From Diospyros lotus (lineage: Eukaryota; Streptophyta; Magnoliopsida; Ericales; Ebenaceae): a DNA stretch of 64,000 nucleotides. The translations under genes and the position numbers were made by a program. Below the pieces are notes generated by a model. It had not been told where the DNA came from and ran no database searches. It saw only the letters and a program-made list of their open reading frames with translations. Shown here in pieces: positions 34,767 through 46,297 of this stretch. The stretch lies in assembly GCF_014633365.1 (NCBI RefSeq), contig NC_068346.1, positions 20,419,030 to 20,483,029 on the forward strand, written 5' to 3'. Position 1 is the stretch's first letter, and each line of letters begins with the position of its first letter.

Positions 34767-34879
34767 AGTATAAAAGCACCTTCATCTCACATTGTATTTT
34801 TATATGTTATTTAAATTGTAAAAGCCACTCAATATAAAGGAGTATAAATGATAGATATCATGATGGGCAAGGGACAAGG

Positions 34880-35060
34880 AGAATAATCAGATACCGCCAT
34901 TCTGAAGAGAATAATCAGAGTGCGGTCGTGAAGTAGGTATCGTTCTGGTCGAACCACGTAAAAATTTCGATGTTGACTCACGTTTGGGTTCTTTTCTTCT
35001 TCTTGGTATTTTGGATTTACTCACCGCGGCTCAAAACAAATCACGGTCGGTTGAAATCGA
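34880..35060 (+). mobile_element. Copia LTR 3'-part fragment
   Basis: GTAGGTATCGTTCTGGTCGA then ACCACGTAAAAATTTC is the kind of R-U5 text found in many plant copia LTRs (CCGAACCACGTAAA). No ends are visible. Confidence 0.35.
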
Positions 35061-35067
35061 AAGTCGA

Positions 35068-35709
35068 CAATTTACTATATGAAAAAATAAATATTTGAAA
35101 AATATTTTTCAAATTTACCAATCAAATTTTATTTGAAAAATAAAGGTAACTTATGAATGGATACTTATTTTTCAAATTAATCTTATATGTATTCATTTAT
35201 GTGTTCATTTAAAACATTGCAATTTTAAAAGGTAATTTTTGTGGAGTTTAATTCTCTCCCTCTCAAACTAACAAGTTTTTCATAAACACATTGTAATAGG
35301 ATTGATTTTTCTAGGGCACCTCACACAAGTAGGATTTATATAAACAAGGCTATGGGACCTAATGGGATCTTTTCTTTTATTTCAAATTAGTCCATACTAC
35401 TCATGCCAATCAACAAATTTATAATTTTAATAACAAGTGATTAGAGACTTATTATGAGACTCTTTTATATAATTATCCCTCAACTAATATTTTATATAAA
35501 TTATGAAATTTATGAATGAAATCATTATTAATCCTAATTTATATGTCTCTATTGAGATATTTTCAACAATAAAACAATTTAGAAAACTAAAAATAAAATA
35601 TTTATTATATATTTACTATATGAAAAAATAAATATTTGAAAAATATTTTTCAAATTTACCAATAAGATTTTATTTGAAAAATAAAGATAACTTATGAATG
35701 GATACTTTA
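35068..35709 (+). repeat. Direct repeat of ~98 bp, 535 bp apart
   Basis: ATTTACTATATGAAAAAATA and the following sequence to TTATGAATGGATACTT occur at about 35068-35166 and 35603-35706 with only a few differences. They might be short terminal repeats of an insertion or a local duplication. No 5-bp target duplication is apparent. Confidence 0.8.
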
Positions 35710-36120
35710 AGGCCCCACCCAGGTCCCCAAAGAACCAGAGCGGGTGCCCCACATTAAAAAAATTTGAATTCTTACGTTTAGAAAAAAAAAATTAAAAGTA
35801 ACCCTACATTCATTCTAGTGTATTTTTTAGAATACTATTTTTAAAGTGTTCATGAATTTAAGTAGACTCTAAAAATGAATTCAACCAAAAATAAAACTAA
35901 ATTATAGGTTGGGTAATTAATACAATTTTATTTTTTTAGTTTGAATATGATTTTGGTATAAAATTTTACATATAATTATAATTAATTTTTTATTATTTGA
36001 TAAAAGTTCACATATATTCATAATTTTTAAAATTATATTTCAGTATTCTTGATTTTAATAGTAAAGATAAGCGGATTATTAACCTGTAACTCTTGTTTTT
36101 GCTGGTGTCAGTAGTTATAA

Positions 36121-38811
36121 TCTCCATTTCTCTCTCCCAATCAGCACACACACAATATATATATACAAACACACACAAAGATAATTTATTATAATAAAAT
36201 AAAATTAAAAAATATAAATAAATATCTGTATTTTAAATAATTATAAATTAACTAATCTTAAATTTTAAATTATCGTGAGTTAAATTTTTAATACTCAAAA
36301 ATATTTAAAATTAATTAATTTATCTTATTAAATTACTTAAAGATACATATACTTAAAATTAGTTATTCAATCAACTAATTTAATAAAATATATATTTTTA
36401 AAAAATAATTAAATTTATTTAAAGATATATGTATCTTTTTAAAAGAATTAACTAATTTATTTGTTAAATAAATTCAACTAATAAGATAAATGTATCTTTT
36501 TAAAAAGAATTTATTTATTTATATTTTTTTTACTTTTTATAATAAAAAAATTAATTAAAAAAAAAAAACAAAACAAAAACAAAACTTTTCCCCAAAAGCC
36601 AGCTTTTGGGAAACATTGGGTTCCCCGAAAGCTGGTTTTCGGGAACTTTTTAATAGTTAAAAATAATATTTTAAAAAATTAGTTATTTTATTTTATTAAA
36701 TTATTTAAAAATACATATACTTAAAATTAGTTATTTAATCAACTAATTTAATAAGATATATTTTTAAAAAATAGTTGAATTTATTTAAAGATATATGTAT
36801 CTTTTTAAAAATAATTTATTTAAAAAATTCAAACAATTTATTTTTAAAAAATTAACTAATTTAATTTATTTAAAATTTATGTATCTTTTTAAAAGAATTA
36901 ACTAATTTATTTATTAAATAAATTCAACTAATAAGATATATGTATCTTTTTAAAAAGAATTTATTTAGTTGTATTTTTTATTTTTTTATAATAAAAAAAT
37001 TAATTTAAAAAACAAAACAAAAAAAAAAACAAAAACTTCCCCAAAAGCCAACTTTCGGAAAACATTGGATTTCCCAAAAGCTAGCTTTCGGGGGAACCTT
37101 TTCATAGTCAAAATATTTAAAAAAATTAGTTATTTTATTTTATTAAATTATTTAAAAATACATATACTTAAAATTAGTTATTCAATTAACTAATTTAATG
37201 AGATATATATCTTTAAAAATTAATTGAATTTATTTAAAGATATATGTATCTTTTTAAAAATAATTTATTAAATAAATTCAACTAATTTATTTTTTATAAT
37301 AATTTTTTTTATTTTAATTACTTTTTTATTATAATAAAATAAAATAAAATAAAAAATACAACTAAATAATTTTTTTTTTAAAAAGATACATATATCTTAT
37401 TAGTTGAATTTATTTAATAAATAAATTAGTTAATTCTTTTAAAAAGATACATCAATCTTTAAATAAATTCAATTAGTTAATTTTTTTAAAAAATAAATTA
37501 GTTGAATTTATTTAATAAATTATTTTTAAAAAGATACATATATCTTATTAGTTGAATTTATTTAATAAATAAATTAGTTAATTCTTTTAAAAAGATACAT
37601 CCATCTTTAAATAAATTCAATTAGTTAATTTTTTTAAAAATAAATTAGTTGAATTTATTTAATAAATTATTTTTAAAAAGATACATATATCTTTAAATAA
37701 ATTCAATTATTTTTTAAAGATATATATGTCATTAAATAAGTTGATTGAATAACTAATTTTAAGTATATGTATTTTTAAATAATTTACTAAAATAAAATAA
37801 CTAATTTTTTAAAATATATTTTTTACTATGAAAAGGTTCCCCCGAAAGCCAGCTTTCGGGGAACCCAATGTTTCCCGAAAGGTGGCTTTTGGGGAAGTTT
37901 TTGTTTTTTTGTTTTTTTTTTGTTTATTTAATTAATTTTTTATTATAAAAAATAAAAAAATATAAATAAATAAATTCTTTTTAAAAATATACATATATCT
38001 TATTAGTTGAATTTATTTAATAAATAAATTAGTTAAATATTTTAAAAAGATACATCCATTTTAAATAAATTAAATTAGTTAATTTTTTAAAAAATAAATT
38101 ATTTGAATTTATTTAATAAATTATTTTTAAAAAGATACATATATCTTTAAATAAATTCAACTATTTTTTAAAAATATATATCTTATTAAATTAGTTGATT
38201 AAATAACTAATTTTAAGTATATGTATTTTTAAATAATTTAATAAAATAAAATAACTAATTTTTTAAAATATTTTTTTTGACTATTAAAAGGTTCCTCGAA
38301 AGCCAGCTTTCGGGGAACCCAATGTTTCCCAAAAGCTGGCTTTTGGGGGAAGGTTTTGTTTTTTTTTTTTTTTAATTAATTTTTTTATTATAAAAAGTAA
38401 AAAAAATATAAATAAATAAATTCTTTTTAAAAAGATACATTTATCTTATTAGTTGAATTTATTTAACAAATAAATTAGTTAATTCTTTTAAAAAGATACA
38501 TATATCTTTAAATAAATTCAATTATTTTTTAAAAATATATATTTTATTAAATTAGTTGATTGAATAACTAATTTTAAGTATATGTATCTTTAAGTAATTT
38601 AATAAGATAAATTAATTAATTTTAAATATTTTTGAGTATCAAAAATTTAACTCACGATAATTTAAAATTTAAGATTAGTTAATTTATAATTATTTAAAAT
38701 ACAGATATTTATTTATATTTTTTAATTTTATTTTATTATAATAAATTATCTTTGTGTGTGTTTGTATATATATATTGTGTGTGTGTGCTGATTAGGAGAG
38801 AGAAATGGAGA
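36121..38811. repeat. 2.69-kb near-perfect palindrome with internal nested repeats
   Basis: The left end TCTCCATTTCTCTCTCC (36121-36137) is the exact reverse complement of 38795-38811. Following the arms inward, the reverse complement of the right arm tracks the left arm with few differences through the (CA)n/(TA)n patch, the long A/T-rich segments and two GC-rich islands per arm. The symmetry axis is near 37466. The islands (about 36586-36650, 37036-37105, 37838-37900, 38288-38355) contain CCCAAAAGCCAGCTTTTGGG and GAAAGCTGG...TTTCGGGGAA-type words that are themselves palindromic, and within each arm they are 450 bp apart. No coding capacity and no flanking target duplication were found. Confidence 0.95.
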
Positions 38812-38949
38812 GATGGGTGTGAGAGAGAAAGAAATTGATATAATGAGAGAGAAAGAGAGATGAAGTGACTATGAGGAAGATGATGTGGTGGGGTGATAGA
38901 AGGGTAAAATAGGATTTATGAAAAATGAAAAAAAAAATTGATGGGAAAA

Positions 38950-39261
38950 GGCTGCAAAGAGTAAAACCCTCGTTGTGAATAGAAATTCCCATTGCAATAA
39001 CCACTGTACGTCTCTTCTCTGGAAGTAGTAAATTTTCTAGCATAGGACCATGACACGTGTATGATGCAGACTCTTTTCTGTAAGTCGGTGGTGAGTCGGG
39101 GGGGGGGGGGGGGGGGGCGGGAACTACAAGCCTTATCAGTCTACGGTGGGTCCCTCTAAGGACAATATTCTCTGTGGATTCCTCCAGGGTGAAGTTAATC
39201 GGATAAAATCGGGTTTGCATCATTGCGATACGAATTTGTTCTGCATCCACACTTTCAAGCT
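38950..39261 (-). pseudogene. Unidentified ORF fragment with Pro run
   Basis: I do not recognise this protein. The minus-strand frame reads ELESVDAEQIRIAMMQTRFY, PINFTLEESTENIVL and RGTHRRLIRLVVPAP, which looks like conserved protein sequence because it is not low-complexity and has normal residue use. It is followed by six or seven Pro encoded by a run of 20 G on the plus strand (39098-39117), and the part beyond about 38950 turns into hydrophobic low-complexity text. Its upstream side is cut at 39262 by a hAT-like element; the frame before the insertion should lie beyond 40833 but no exon is obvious there. It could be one exon of a host gene. Confidence 0.4.
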
Positions 39262-40833
39262 CAGGGATGGGCATAAAATCGATTAAATCGAATTGAATCT
39301 ATCAGTTTGATTTGATTTTTCATGATGGGCGGTTCCAGTTCGATTAGTGGTTTGTAAGAAAATCGGGTATTCAGTTCGGTTCGGTTATTTAGGCAAAAAA
39401 ATCCAAATAATCGAACCAACTTGTGCTAACCGACCCGTGTTGCCGATAGCCTGCTCCGAGAGAGAGACCGACCGCCTCATAGACCTCTCACCCGTCGTCG
39501 TCGTCAACCTTCACATCGCCGCCGCCATCGGAGCTGAACACCTTCCGCCTTCGTCGTTCTCCCCTACCTGACCCAACACCTAGCCCCCTTCACTCGTCAT
39601 CGAAGCATCAATCCTAGCCCTAGGTCTTTGGCAGCTAACCCTAACCTCTCCATCGACGCATTGCCGTCCTCGTCAGACCCAAACGCTTTTAAGCCCTTCA
39701 CCGTTGGCTTCTTCCCCATCCAAGTCCAAACACCCAGCCCCCCGGTCGTCGAAGGCTCAAAGCATCGACCCTAGCCCTAGGTCACCAGCTAAACCTCACC
39801 TCGCCCTCAGACCCAAACACCTTCACCGGCGGCTTCTCCCCCGCCCAACACCCAGCCCACCCCCTCACCCTGTCGAACGCAACAATAAACCCTTAGCCAT
39901 TTCACCCTCCTCACCGTCAACATCAACAATCTGGTTGGTTTCGGCAACTTAGGAGTGAACGATCTTGTTGCGGGTATCGCCGTCTTCGATTTGAGAAGGT
40001 AATACGATTTCGACAACTTAATTGTCCTGTGGTCTTGATTGTCATATCTGATCTGGTTGGTAATACGATTTGGTTCGTTGATGCTTTGACTTTTTGTGAA
40101 TTCGTTGGTTAATTCGTTTGATTTGTTTAACTCATTATGATTTGGTTCGTTGTTTCTCTTTTGCAAATTCGTTGGTTAATTTTTTTTGTTGTATTGGATT
40201 CTTGTGCAGAATGCACTATTGTTATTGTCATAGTTAAAGTTGTGCTTTCTGCTGTTAACTGTTTTAATGCACTGTGAATGAGATGTTAATTGTTTTAATG
40301 CACTGTGAATGAGATTCAATTTCTTGCACAGCTGGGTTTTCTACTTTCTGTTACTGTCATTGTTTAATTTATTTTGCTTTCTACTGTTATTGTTTTGATA
40401 TATAAGTGAATTGTGCAGCAATGAATGTTTTTTCTGTTTTGTTGGTTTTTAGCGTTCATTGTTGGTGTTTTGCAGTTCATATTTGTATTGATCAGGTTTT
40501 TTTTGTTAATGAGTTTTTAGTGTCATTGTTTGTTATTGATGATGTTGGTGTTTTTTAGTGTTTTTAGTTCTGTTTTTGGATTACTTTTCAGTTTAATCTT
40601 TGGTTCGGTTACTTTATAGCCATTTCGATTAATTCGATTTGATTTTTGAGCTATTTTTTCAGTTCGATTTTCGATTCGGTTAGTTTAAAATCTAAATCTG
40701 TTAATTCAGTTTCGATTATTTCCGTTAGTGAATTAAGTTGGTTCGGTTATATCCATAATGTCGGTTCGGTTCGATTAGGAAAAATGGGACGGTTCGATTT
40801 AGTTATAACCGAATGCACACCCCTATTCAGGTT
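39254..40833 (+). mobile_element. hAT-like non-autonomous element
   Basis: The left end at 39262 reads CAGGGATGGGCAT and the right end at 40825, in reverse complement, TAGGGGTGTGCAT, giving 10 of 13 matching bases of the type seen in plant hAT elements. The 8-bp flanks ttcaagct (39254-39261) and ttcaggtt (40826-40833) agree at 6 positions, as an aged 8-bp target duplication would. Both subterminal regions are rich in AATCGAACCG/CGGTTCGATT words. A GC-rich section at 39440-39950 contains two diverged copies of a segment with ATCGACCCTAGCCCTAGGTC. The open frames there are Pro/Ser-rich and not supported; no transposase is visible. Confidence 0.68.
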
Positions 40834-41905
40834 TACATTCTCATTAAAATTTATCACTTAACGCCTACTGACCATCTGATAATAATCAGATTTGTTGCTT
40901 TATTTGAAGAGGGAAAAAGATAAATTGTATTCCTATCATGTAATTTAAATTTGAATCCCCGTCAGTCAATCTATTTTCATGATTTTTCAAAACAACAATA
41001 ATCTTTTTTTTTTTAACTTGTCAATAATATATATATTTTAAATATTTTTATTTTTCTTATTTTTAAAAAAATAAAAACTATACTATAACTTTTAAATCGG
41101 TGAGTCCCCTTGCAATTTAATATTGTGTTATAATTTTTTTATCATTAAATATTCTCAATTATTTGTTTATAAATAATTAAAATACTCTTATAATTTAAAA
41201 AAATACTCTCTCTAACTCTTCTTCTTATTTTTTCAAACTTCCTTTATTTTATTCGCTCGCCCTACAACTGGGGTTACTGAACATGTTCAAATTATTTAAT
41301 TTATTTTAAATGGGCATCACACGCCTTTATTAATGCCAAATTTTTATCTCAATCAGTTGATAATCTTTACATAATATTACACCCTATTGGCGATGAATTA
41401 TATTTATTATAATATCTTGATGGACATTTCTGAGTAGTGTCACGCGTGGATCGTGTCAAATTAGGGCCGGAAGCCGCAGGGATGCGTGGCGCATGTGGAA
41501 AGGGACTTAGACGACCGGGCGTCTCACCGAGTGACGAGGGACGGAGACAGGGACAGAGAGAAGGGCCTCGGTCAAATCCGGCCACCACCATGCATGCATC
41601 TTCTGCGATTCCGATTCCAATTCACGCACTTCCAACGGGCAAGCAAATCGCGACTCCTAGTGCATCTTTTAAACATAAGGTTGAGATAGAAATGTGAGTG
41701 CGAGCGCAAGCAAGCCAACGGGCACGGGCGGTTGCGGTGAGCGCCCAAAATGAGTTTAAAAGCGATCGCCTAGTTGCCGCTTCATTCAAATCGCGACTCC
41801 TTCGTCGAACAACAGTCTTCGCAGGCAAGTTTCCTTCCTCTCTCTAACGGTCGAAAATCCTCGAGATCTCCTCCCGATCCCAATTTGTTCAAATTGAAAT
41901 AGACA
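40834..41905 (+). other. Upstream region of the REV1-like pseudogene
   Basis: The first 500 bp are AT-rich with no signal. From about 41400 the sequence becomes GC-richer and ends in a 5'-UTR-like part (41785-41905) that is copied again at 42283-42407. A real promoter was probably here, but no TATA box stands out. The open frames at 41437-41697 and on the minus strand at 41622-41828 are not supported. Confidence 0.4.
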
Positions 41906-42407
41906 GTGAGCTTCAACTCCACTCGCTCTGCCAACTCTGGATCCAGATCGAAGCGAAGCTTCAATTCGCTCTCTTCAAGCCCTTCGAGTAACGGCAACAA
42001 AAAGAAGAAGACTACTCAGAAAACCCTAGGCATGGCTTGGGGTTCCAATTCTGGTTCTTCCTCCCGCTCATCCTTTCGCATTTCGCCTTTCTCCGATCCC
42101 GCCAGGTCCTCGCTCTCTCCCTCTCTGTACTTTGATTGCCTTTGTTGATGGTTTTCGCATGCTGGTATAGCCAAATTAGTCACATATCCGAGTACAGACG
42201 GAATAACAGGAAGAAATTTAGGAAAATAAGTAAATAATTGAAATAGGAAATAAATAATTCCTGTTGCAAATTTACTAGTCTTTTAAATCGCTACTTCTTC
42301 GTCGAATTGCAATCTTCACAAGCAAGTTTCCTTCCTCTCTCTGACGGTTGAAAATCCTCGACATCTCCTCTCGATCCCATTGTGTTCAAATTGACATAGA
42401 CAATGTG
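41785..42407 (+). repeat. Duplicated 5'-UTR-like segment of the REV1-like gene
   Basis: The sequence around 41788-41905 (GCAAGTTTCCTTCCTCTCTC, GAAAATCCTCGA, TGTTCAAATTGA) recurs at 42283-42402 with about 85-90 percent identity by eye. At the point equivalent to the start codon the first copy reads GTG (41906-41908) and the second ATG (42403-42405). Confidence 0.88.
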
Positions 42408-43648
42408 TTGATGGATTTACTGTGCCATCATTCAGGTCTCGATGTACTTTGCAATATTCATTAAATGCCCAGAGGTGTTACCAAAAAATTTGAAAGTTCT
42501 CTTTTACGTGGAATCTTAACAGGAGCGGCGAGGGTATATGCTCAAGCATGGAAGACGCCTTGGGAACTATTTTTCAAGGCATCATATTACTCATATCATA
42601 TGTAGTAACCTTCCAGACAGTAAAATCAAGAACCTGAGGTGCACATTACCTGGTCTTAGACATTCAAAACTGATCATTTAGCTTTTCTTGAACTTCTTTA
42701 ATTTTTATTGTTGGTAATTTATCCAGGTCCTTTAGTGGTGGATTAGCAGTAGTGAAACCTTCATGGCTGATGGATTCTATTGCTGCAAATAAACTGTTAA
42801 GTTGTATGTTTTAATCTTTGCTTGACTTTTTTATTTCCTAAGCAGTTTTGAATTGACATCCCTTTTTCTAATTGCCACACTTGATTCTATGTAAGTTGAG
42901 AAAAGAAAAGAAGGTTAATCTCCAAATGTTAGGGAGGGAAGTCATTTTGATTAGTCCTCTATTAATTCCATGTACTGTATTTTCAACTGCAGTGTTTCTG
43001 TTATGTGGATAATCCTTGAAGCATGATCTAAGCGTATTGAAATTGTGAAGAATGAGTAGCAACGGTTACGTGCATTGAGAAATCTTAGGAAGATAGATAG
43101 TCTAGCATATTTGAAGACTATGTTTCTTATTGTCTTGATTGCTCTTTCAAAAAAATTCTGTATTTTGGTACAGGAACCATGTTATAAACTTTGCAGTTTA
43201 TGATGCAATATAGGATTTGATATAATTTATGTTTCTTTGTGTTGTTTGCTGGCGTTCCTTACCAACTGGACCAGATTGCTAGTGAAGCTCATAACCAACC
43301 AAAGATATGTGCTTGTTTTGTTTTGGAAAGCAGCCTGGTCTCCAGTGATTTTGAAGCTTGTGTGACAGGTCAAATAGAACCTAAATTGGAGGATCCTTTT
43401 GCAAAAGCTTGCACAGATTAAGAAGACTAATTTATCTGAACCATGTGGATCCATGCAACACTCAGAGCCAACGGGCGAGGATGACAGCGTGGGCAAGAAT
43501 ATTGCAACAGCAGTCAATCAGGGGCTTGTGTGCATTGAAGGAGAATATAGTGAAGGGAAGTTAGATAAAGGAAGTGATGTTTGTATAATTGGTGGGAACA
43601 CAGCTGAAATTCATAATCAAGCTAGCCTATCTCAACCTTATGTTTCAG
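41906..43648 (+). pseudogene. REV1: REV1-like DNA polymerase gene, 5' part with BRCT domain
   Basis: REV1 is a Y-family deoxycytidyl transferase in translesion synthesis. Exon 1 (41906-42105) gives SKRSFNSLSSSPSSNGNKKK, KTTQKTLGMAWGSNS and SFRISPFSD as in plant REV1. A short exon-2 end near 42407-42435 gives VDGFTVPS. Exon 3 (42523-42638) and exon 4 (42727-42803) encode the BRCT domain: RGYMLKHGRRLGNYFSRHHI, THIICSNLPDSKIKNLR and SFSGGLAVVKPSWLMDS. Exon 5 (about 43252-43648) begins VPYQLDQIA and then loses similarity, as in the family. Defects: the first codon is GTG where an ATG is expected, most of exon 2 is replaced by a copy of the 5'-UTR, one base is missing at the exon-2 end, the acceptor of exon 5 reads TG, and exon 5 changes frame near 43405-43420. 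It is therefore a pseudogene. Palm-domain exons follow in repeated form. Confidence 0.88.
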
Positions 43649-44000
43649 GTAAATAATCTGTTATTGCAAATTTGAATACTGTGACTTGGAAACATGAAAT
43701 TAAGCTTGTTAGCAAATTTGACAGTTTTTGAGTTATGGGTGTCCAAAAAATTTATTATCCATATAATAATGCTTCATATGATTTTAGATTTGCATTAGTC
43801 TATGATTTTCCAAATAAATCATGTGTCAAATTATGTGTGACTATTTTGTTTCTTTCTTTCATGTGATTTTGGATTACTACGTATACTATAATTATGCATG
43901 TGATATTCTTGGAAAAATCCATGACATCAAATGCAATTTTCAATTGGTATTAGAACATACTATAAAGTTTGCAATGTCGTTGTGGGTGGTTCTTTTCCAG

Positions 44001-44498
44001 GACTGTTTTTTTTTTTTTTTGTCTCATTGGTAACCATTTGGAATTACAGGGTAAGCCTGTTGCTATTTTCCATTCTGACAATCCACGCGGAACTAGTGAA
44101 ATTTCATCTCTAGACTACCTTGCTCGTGGTTTTGGTTGGTTTCTTGATATAATTACCCCAGCTATTTGGCCTGGGTTTCTCTTTTTTGTTCATTAATTTT
44201 TTTTTTCTAGTCTTCGGAGTACGGGGTGGAATGTTTCTTAGAGATGCCAAGGCTCTTTGTCCTCACCTTGTCATTTTTGCTTACAACTTTGAAGCATACA
44301 ACGAGGTAAAGAGTTGACATTTAATTTGATTGGCACCTAAACTGCTTGTATGGGAAGGGGTTAATGTTTTTCTTTTGCATCTCTTGTACACCATGTTATT
44401 CTATCAGGTTAGGTTTGGTGGAGTTACAGTCTTTGGATAAGTTGCAGGTGGTTGATCAGTTTTATAACATTCTACATAAGTATTGCAAAAGAGTGCAG
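44001..44498 (+). pseudogene. REV1: REV1 palm exons, tandem copy 1
   Basis: Three exons of the Y-family catalytic core are readable. The first (44001-44134) has HLELQGKPVAIFHSDNPRGT and EISSLDYLARGFG; the expected DCFF catalytic motif is swollen by a T run. The second (44213-44305) has GMFLRDAKALCPHLVIFAY and NFEAYNE, with a CG instead of an AG acceptor. The third (44448-44498) has VVDQFYNILHKYCKRVQ and a GT donor. The next exon of the family, which carries the SCDE catalytic pair, is not found in this or any other copy. This is the best preserved unit. Confidence 0.9.
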
Positions 44499-45803
44499 GT
44501 TCTATTGTATTTAGTCTACGTGTCAAAGTTGTTCCAATTGTTTTTAACACTTTCTATTACTGTGGACCAATTACAATTTTGTCAGTTTTGTATATTTGTA
44601 ATTTTTTTTAAGGATCTAAGCAGTTCGTTAATTATTTTTATTTGGAGTTTCAGTAGTTTTAGTTATTAGTTATACTCATGATCATTTCAAAATTCATAAC
44701 CATGTGGAATGTCATGTTATTAGTTTCTCATGATTGACAATCTAGAACTTTCGTCTTTCAAATTCAACGAGTTCACCAACCTGGGATGAAAATTGCCGTT
44801 TTACATACGCTTACTAATTTCTTATGCATGAAACTTTTTGCAATAATCAGATTATGAATTACTAAATTACTTGATGAGGCTATGCGCCCTTATTGAGCTT
44901 TGATTTTCTAGAGCTCTGGGCAACATTTTTTTTGCACTTGGAGAGACCGGTAGCTCAGATATTTTCCCAGTTTTAGGTACACAAGTTCTAGCGTTAATGT
45001 TTCTAGTCGAAGAACATCCATAATCCATGCCGACATGGTAATGTCTGCACTCAAAAGTTTTTAAGTGCTATGTTGCAGCCCATATATTTTAAGTTATCCT
45101 AAACAGTTCATTTGTTATGGTGTTTATTTGGGGGCTATCTTTTCCCCCTCCCTTTTACATGTTAATTTTATTGTTGGAAAATTCTGCAAACCAAAAACCT
45201 AAGTTGTTTTTTAAAATAGTTAAAAGTCTTGGTACACTTCTTCAAGAATTCTTATTACAAGCAAAACGAAATTTAAAGTCAATTTGAAGAAAATTGAAAA
45301 ATTCTAACTTGATATATCTTTGGCTTTTTGGTCACAACCTTTTAATTTGATATCCACTGGATTTGAATGATCATAATCTGGTGTATTGGGCTATGTTGAT
45401 ATAATGTTTGAGGGTTTTGAGTCTCAATTTTCTGTTCCTTGAGGATAGATGGTAAATTGGATTATTTGTTACGGAAAATTTGTATAGTGTATATGGAAAT
45501 ATGAAATTAAGCTTGTTAGCAAATTAGATAGTTTTTGAGTTATAGCATCCAAATAATTTAATACCCATATAATAATGCTTCATTTTTATTTTAGATTTGC
45601 GTAAGTGATTTTCCAAATAAATCATGTGTCAAATTATGTGTGACTATTTTGTTTATTTCTTTCATGTGATTTTGGATTACTACTTATACTATAATTATGA
45701 ATGTGGTATTTGCGGAAAAATCCATGACATCAATTGCAATTTTCACTTGGCATTAGAACATACTATAAACTTTGCAATGTCCTTGTGTGTGGTTCTTTTC
45801 TTG

Positions 45804-46297
45804 GACTGTTTTTTTTCTTAATGGTTATTAGGAACCATTTGAAATTACAGGATAAGTCTGTTTTCATTTGCCTTTCTGACAATCCGCATATAACTGTTGG
45901 AATTACACTTGCAAACTACCCTGGTTGTGGTTATGGTTGGTTTCCTGGCATAATTACCCCATCTATTTGGCTTGGTTTTCTCTTTTTTGTTTGTTAATAT
46001 TTTTTCTACTCTCAGGAGAATAGGCTCGAATGTTTCTTAGAGATGCCAAGGCTCTTTGTCCTCACCTTGTCATTTTTGCTTTCAAATCTGAAGCATACGA
46101 GGAGGTAAGGAGTTGACATTTAATGTGATTGGTACCTAGACTGCTTGTATGTGAAGGGGTCAACGTTTTTCTTTTGCATCTCTTGTACACCCGGTCATTC
46201 TATCAAGTTAGGTTTGATGGAGTCAGAGTCTTTGGATAAGTTGTAGGTGGCTAATAAGTTTTATAACATTCTACATAAGAATTGCAAAAGAGTGCAG
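45804..46297 (+). pseudogene. REV1: REV1 palm exons, tandem copy 2
   Basis: Exons equivalent to copy 1 lie at 45804-45935 (DCFFFLMVIRNHLKLQ, SDNP, ANYPGCGYG), 46016-46104 (MFLRDAKALCPHLVIFAFKS) and 46247-46297 (VANKFYNILHKNCKRVQ). It keeps an AG acceptor where copy 1 has CG, but carries substitutions and a stop between acceptor and GMFLRD (TAG at 46021-46023). Flanking introns are also repeated, so the duplication was of genomic DNA. Confidence 0.88.

Noticed and set aside
36121..38811. CRISPR array or bacterial foldback structure
   Set aside because: Repeats are in inverted, not direct regular arrangement, spacers are absent, and the context is clearly plant nuclear DNA.
39704..40166. 82- and 119-codon frames in the hAT-like element
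   Set aside because: Pro/Ser-rich or Asn-rich low-complexity text, inside a GC-rich duplicated part of a non-autonomous transposon.
43821..45821. Short frames starting MCQIMCDYF repeated at 43821 and 45624
   Set aside because: They are intron sequence of the REV1 tandem units; the repetition reflects duplication of the locus, not a conserved peptide.
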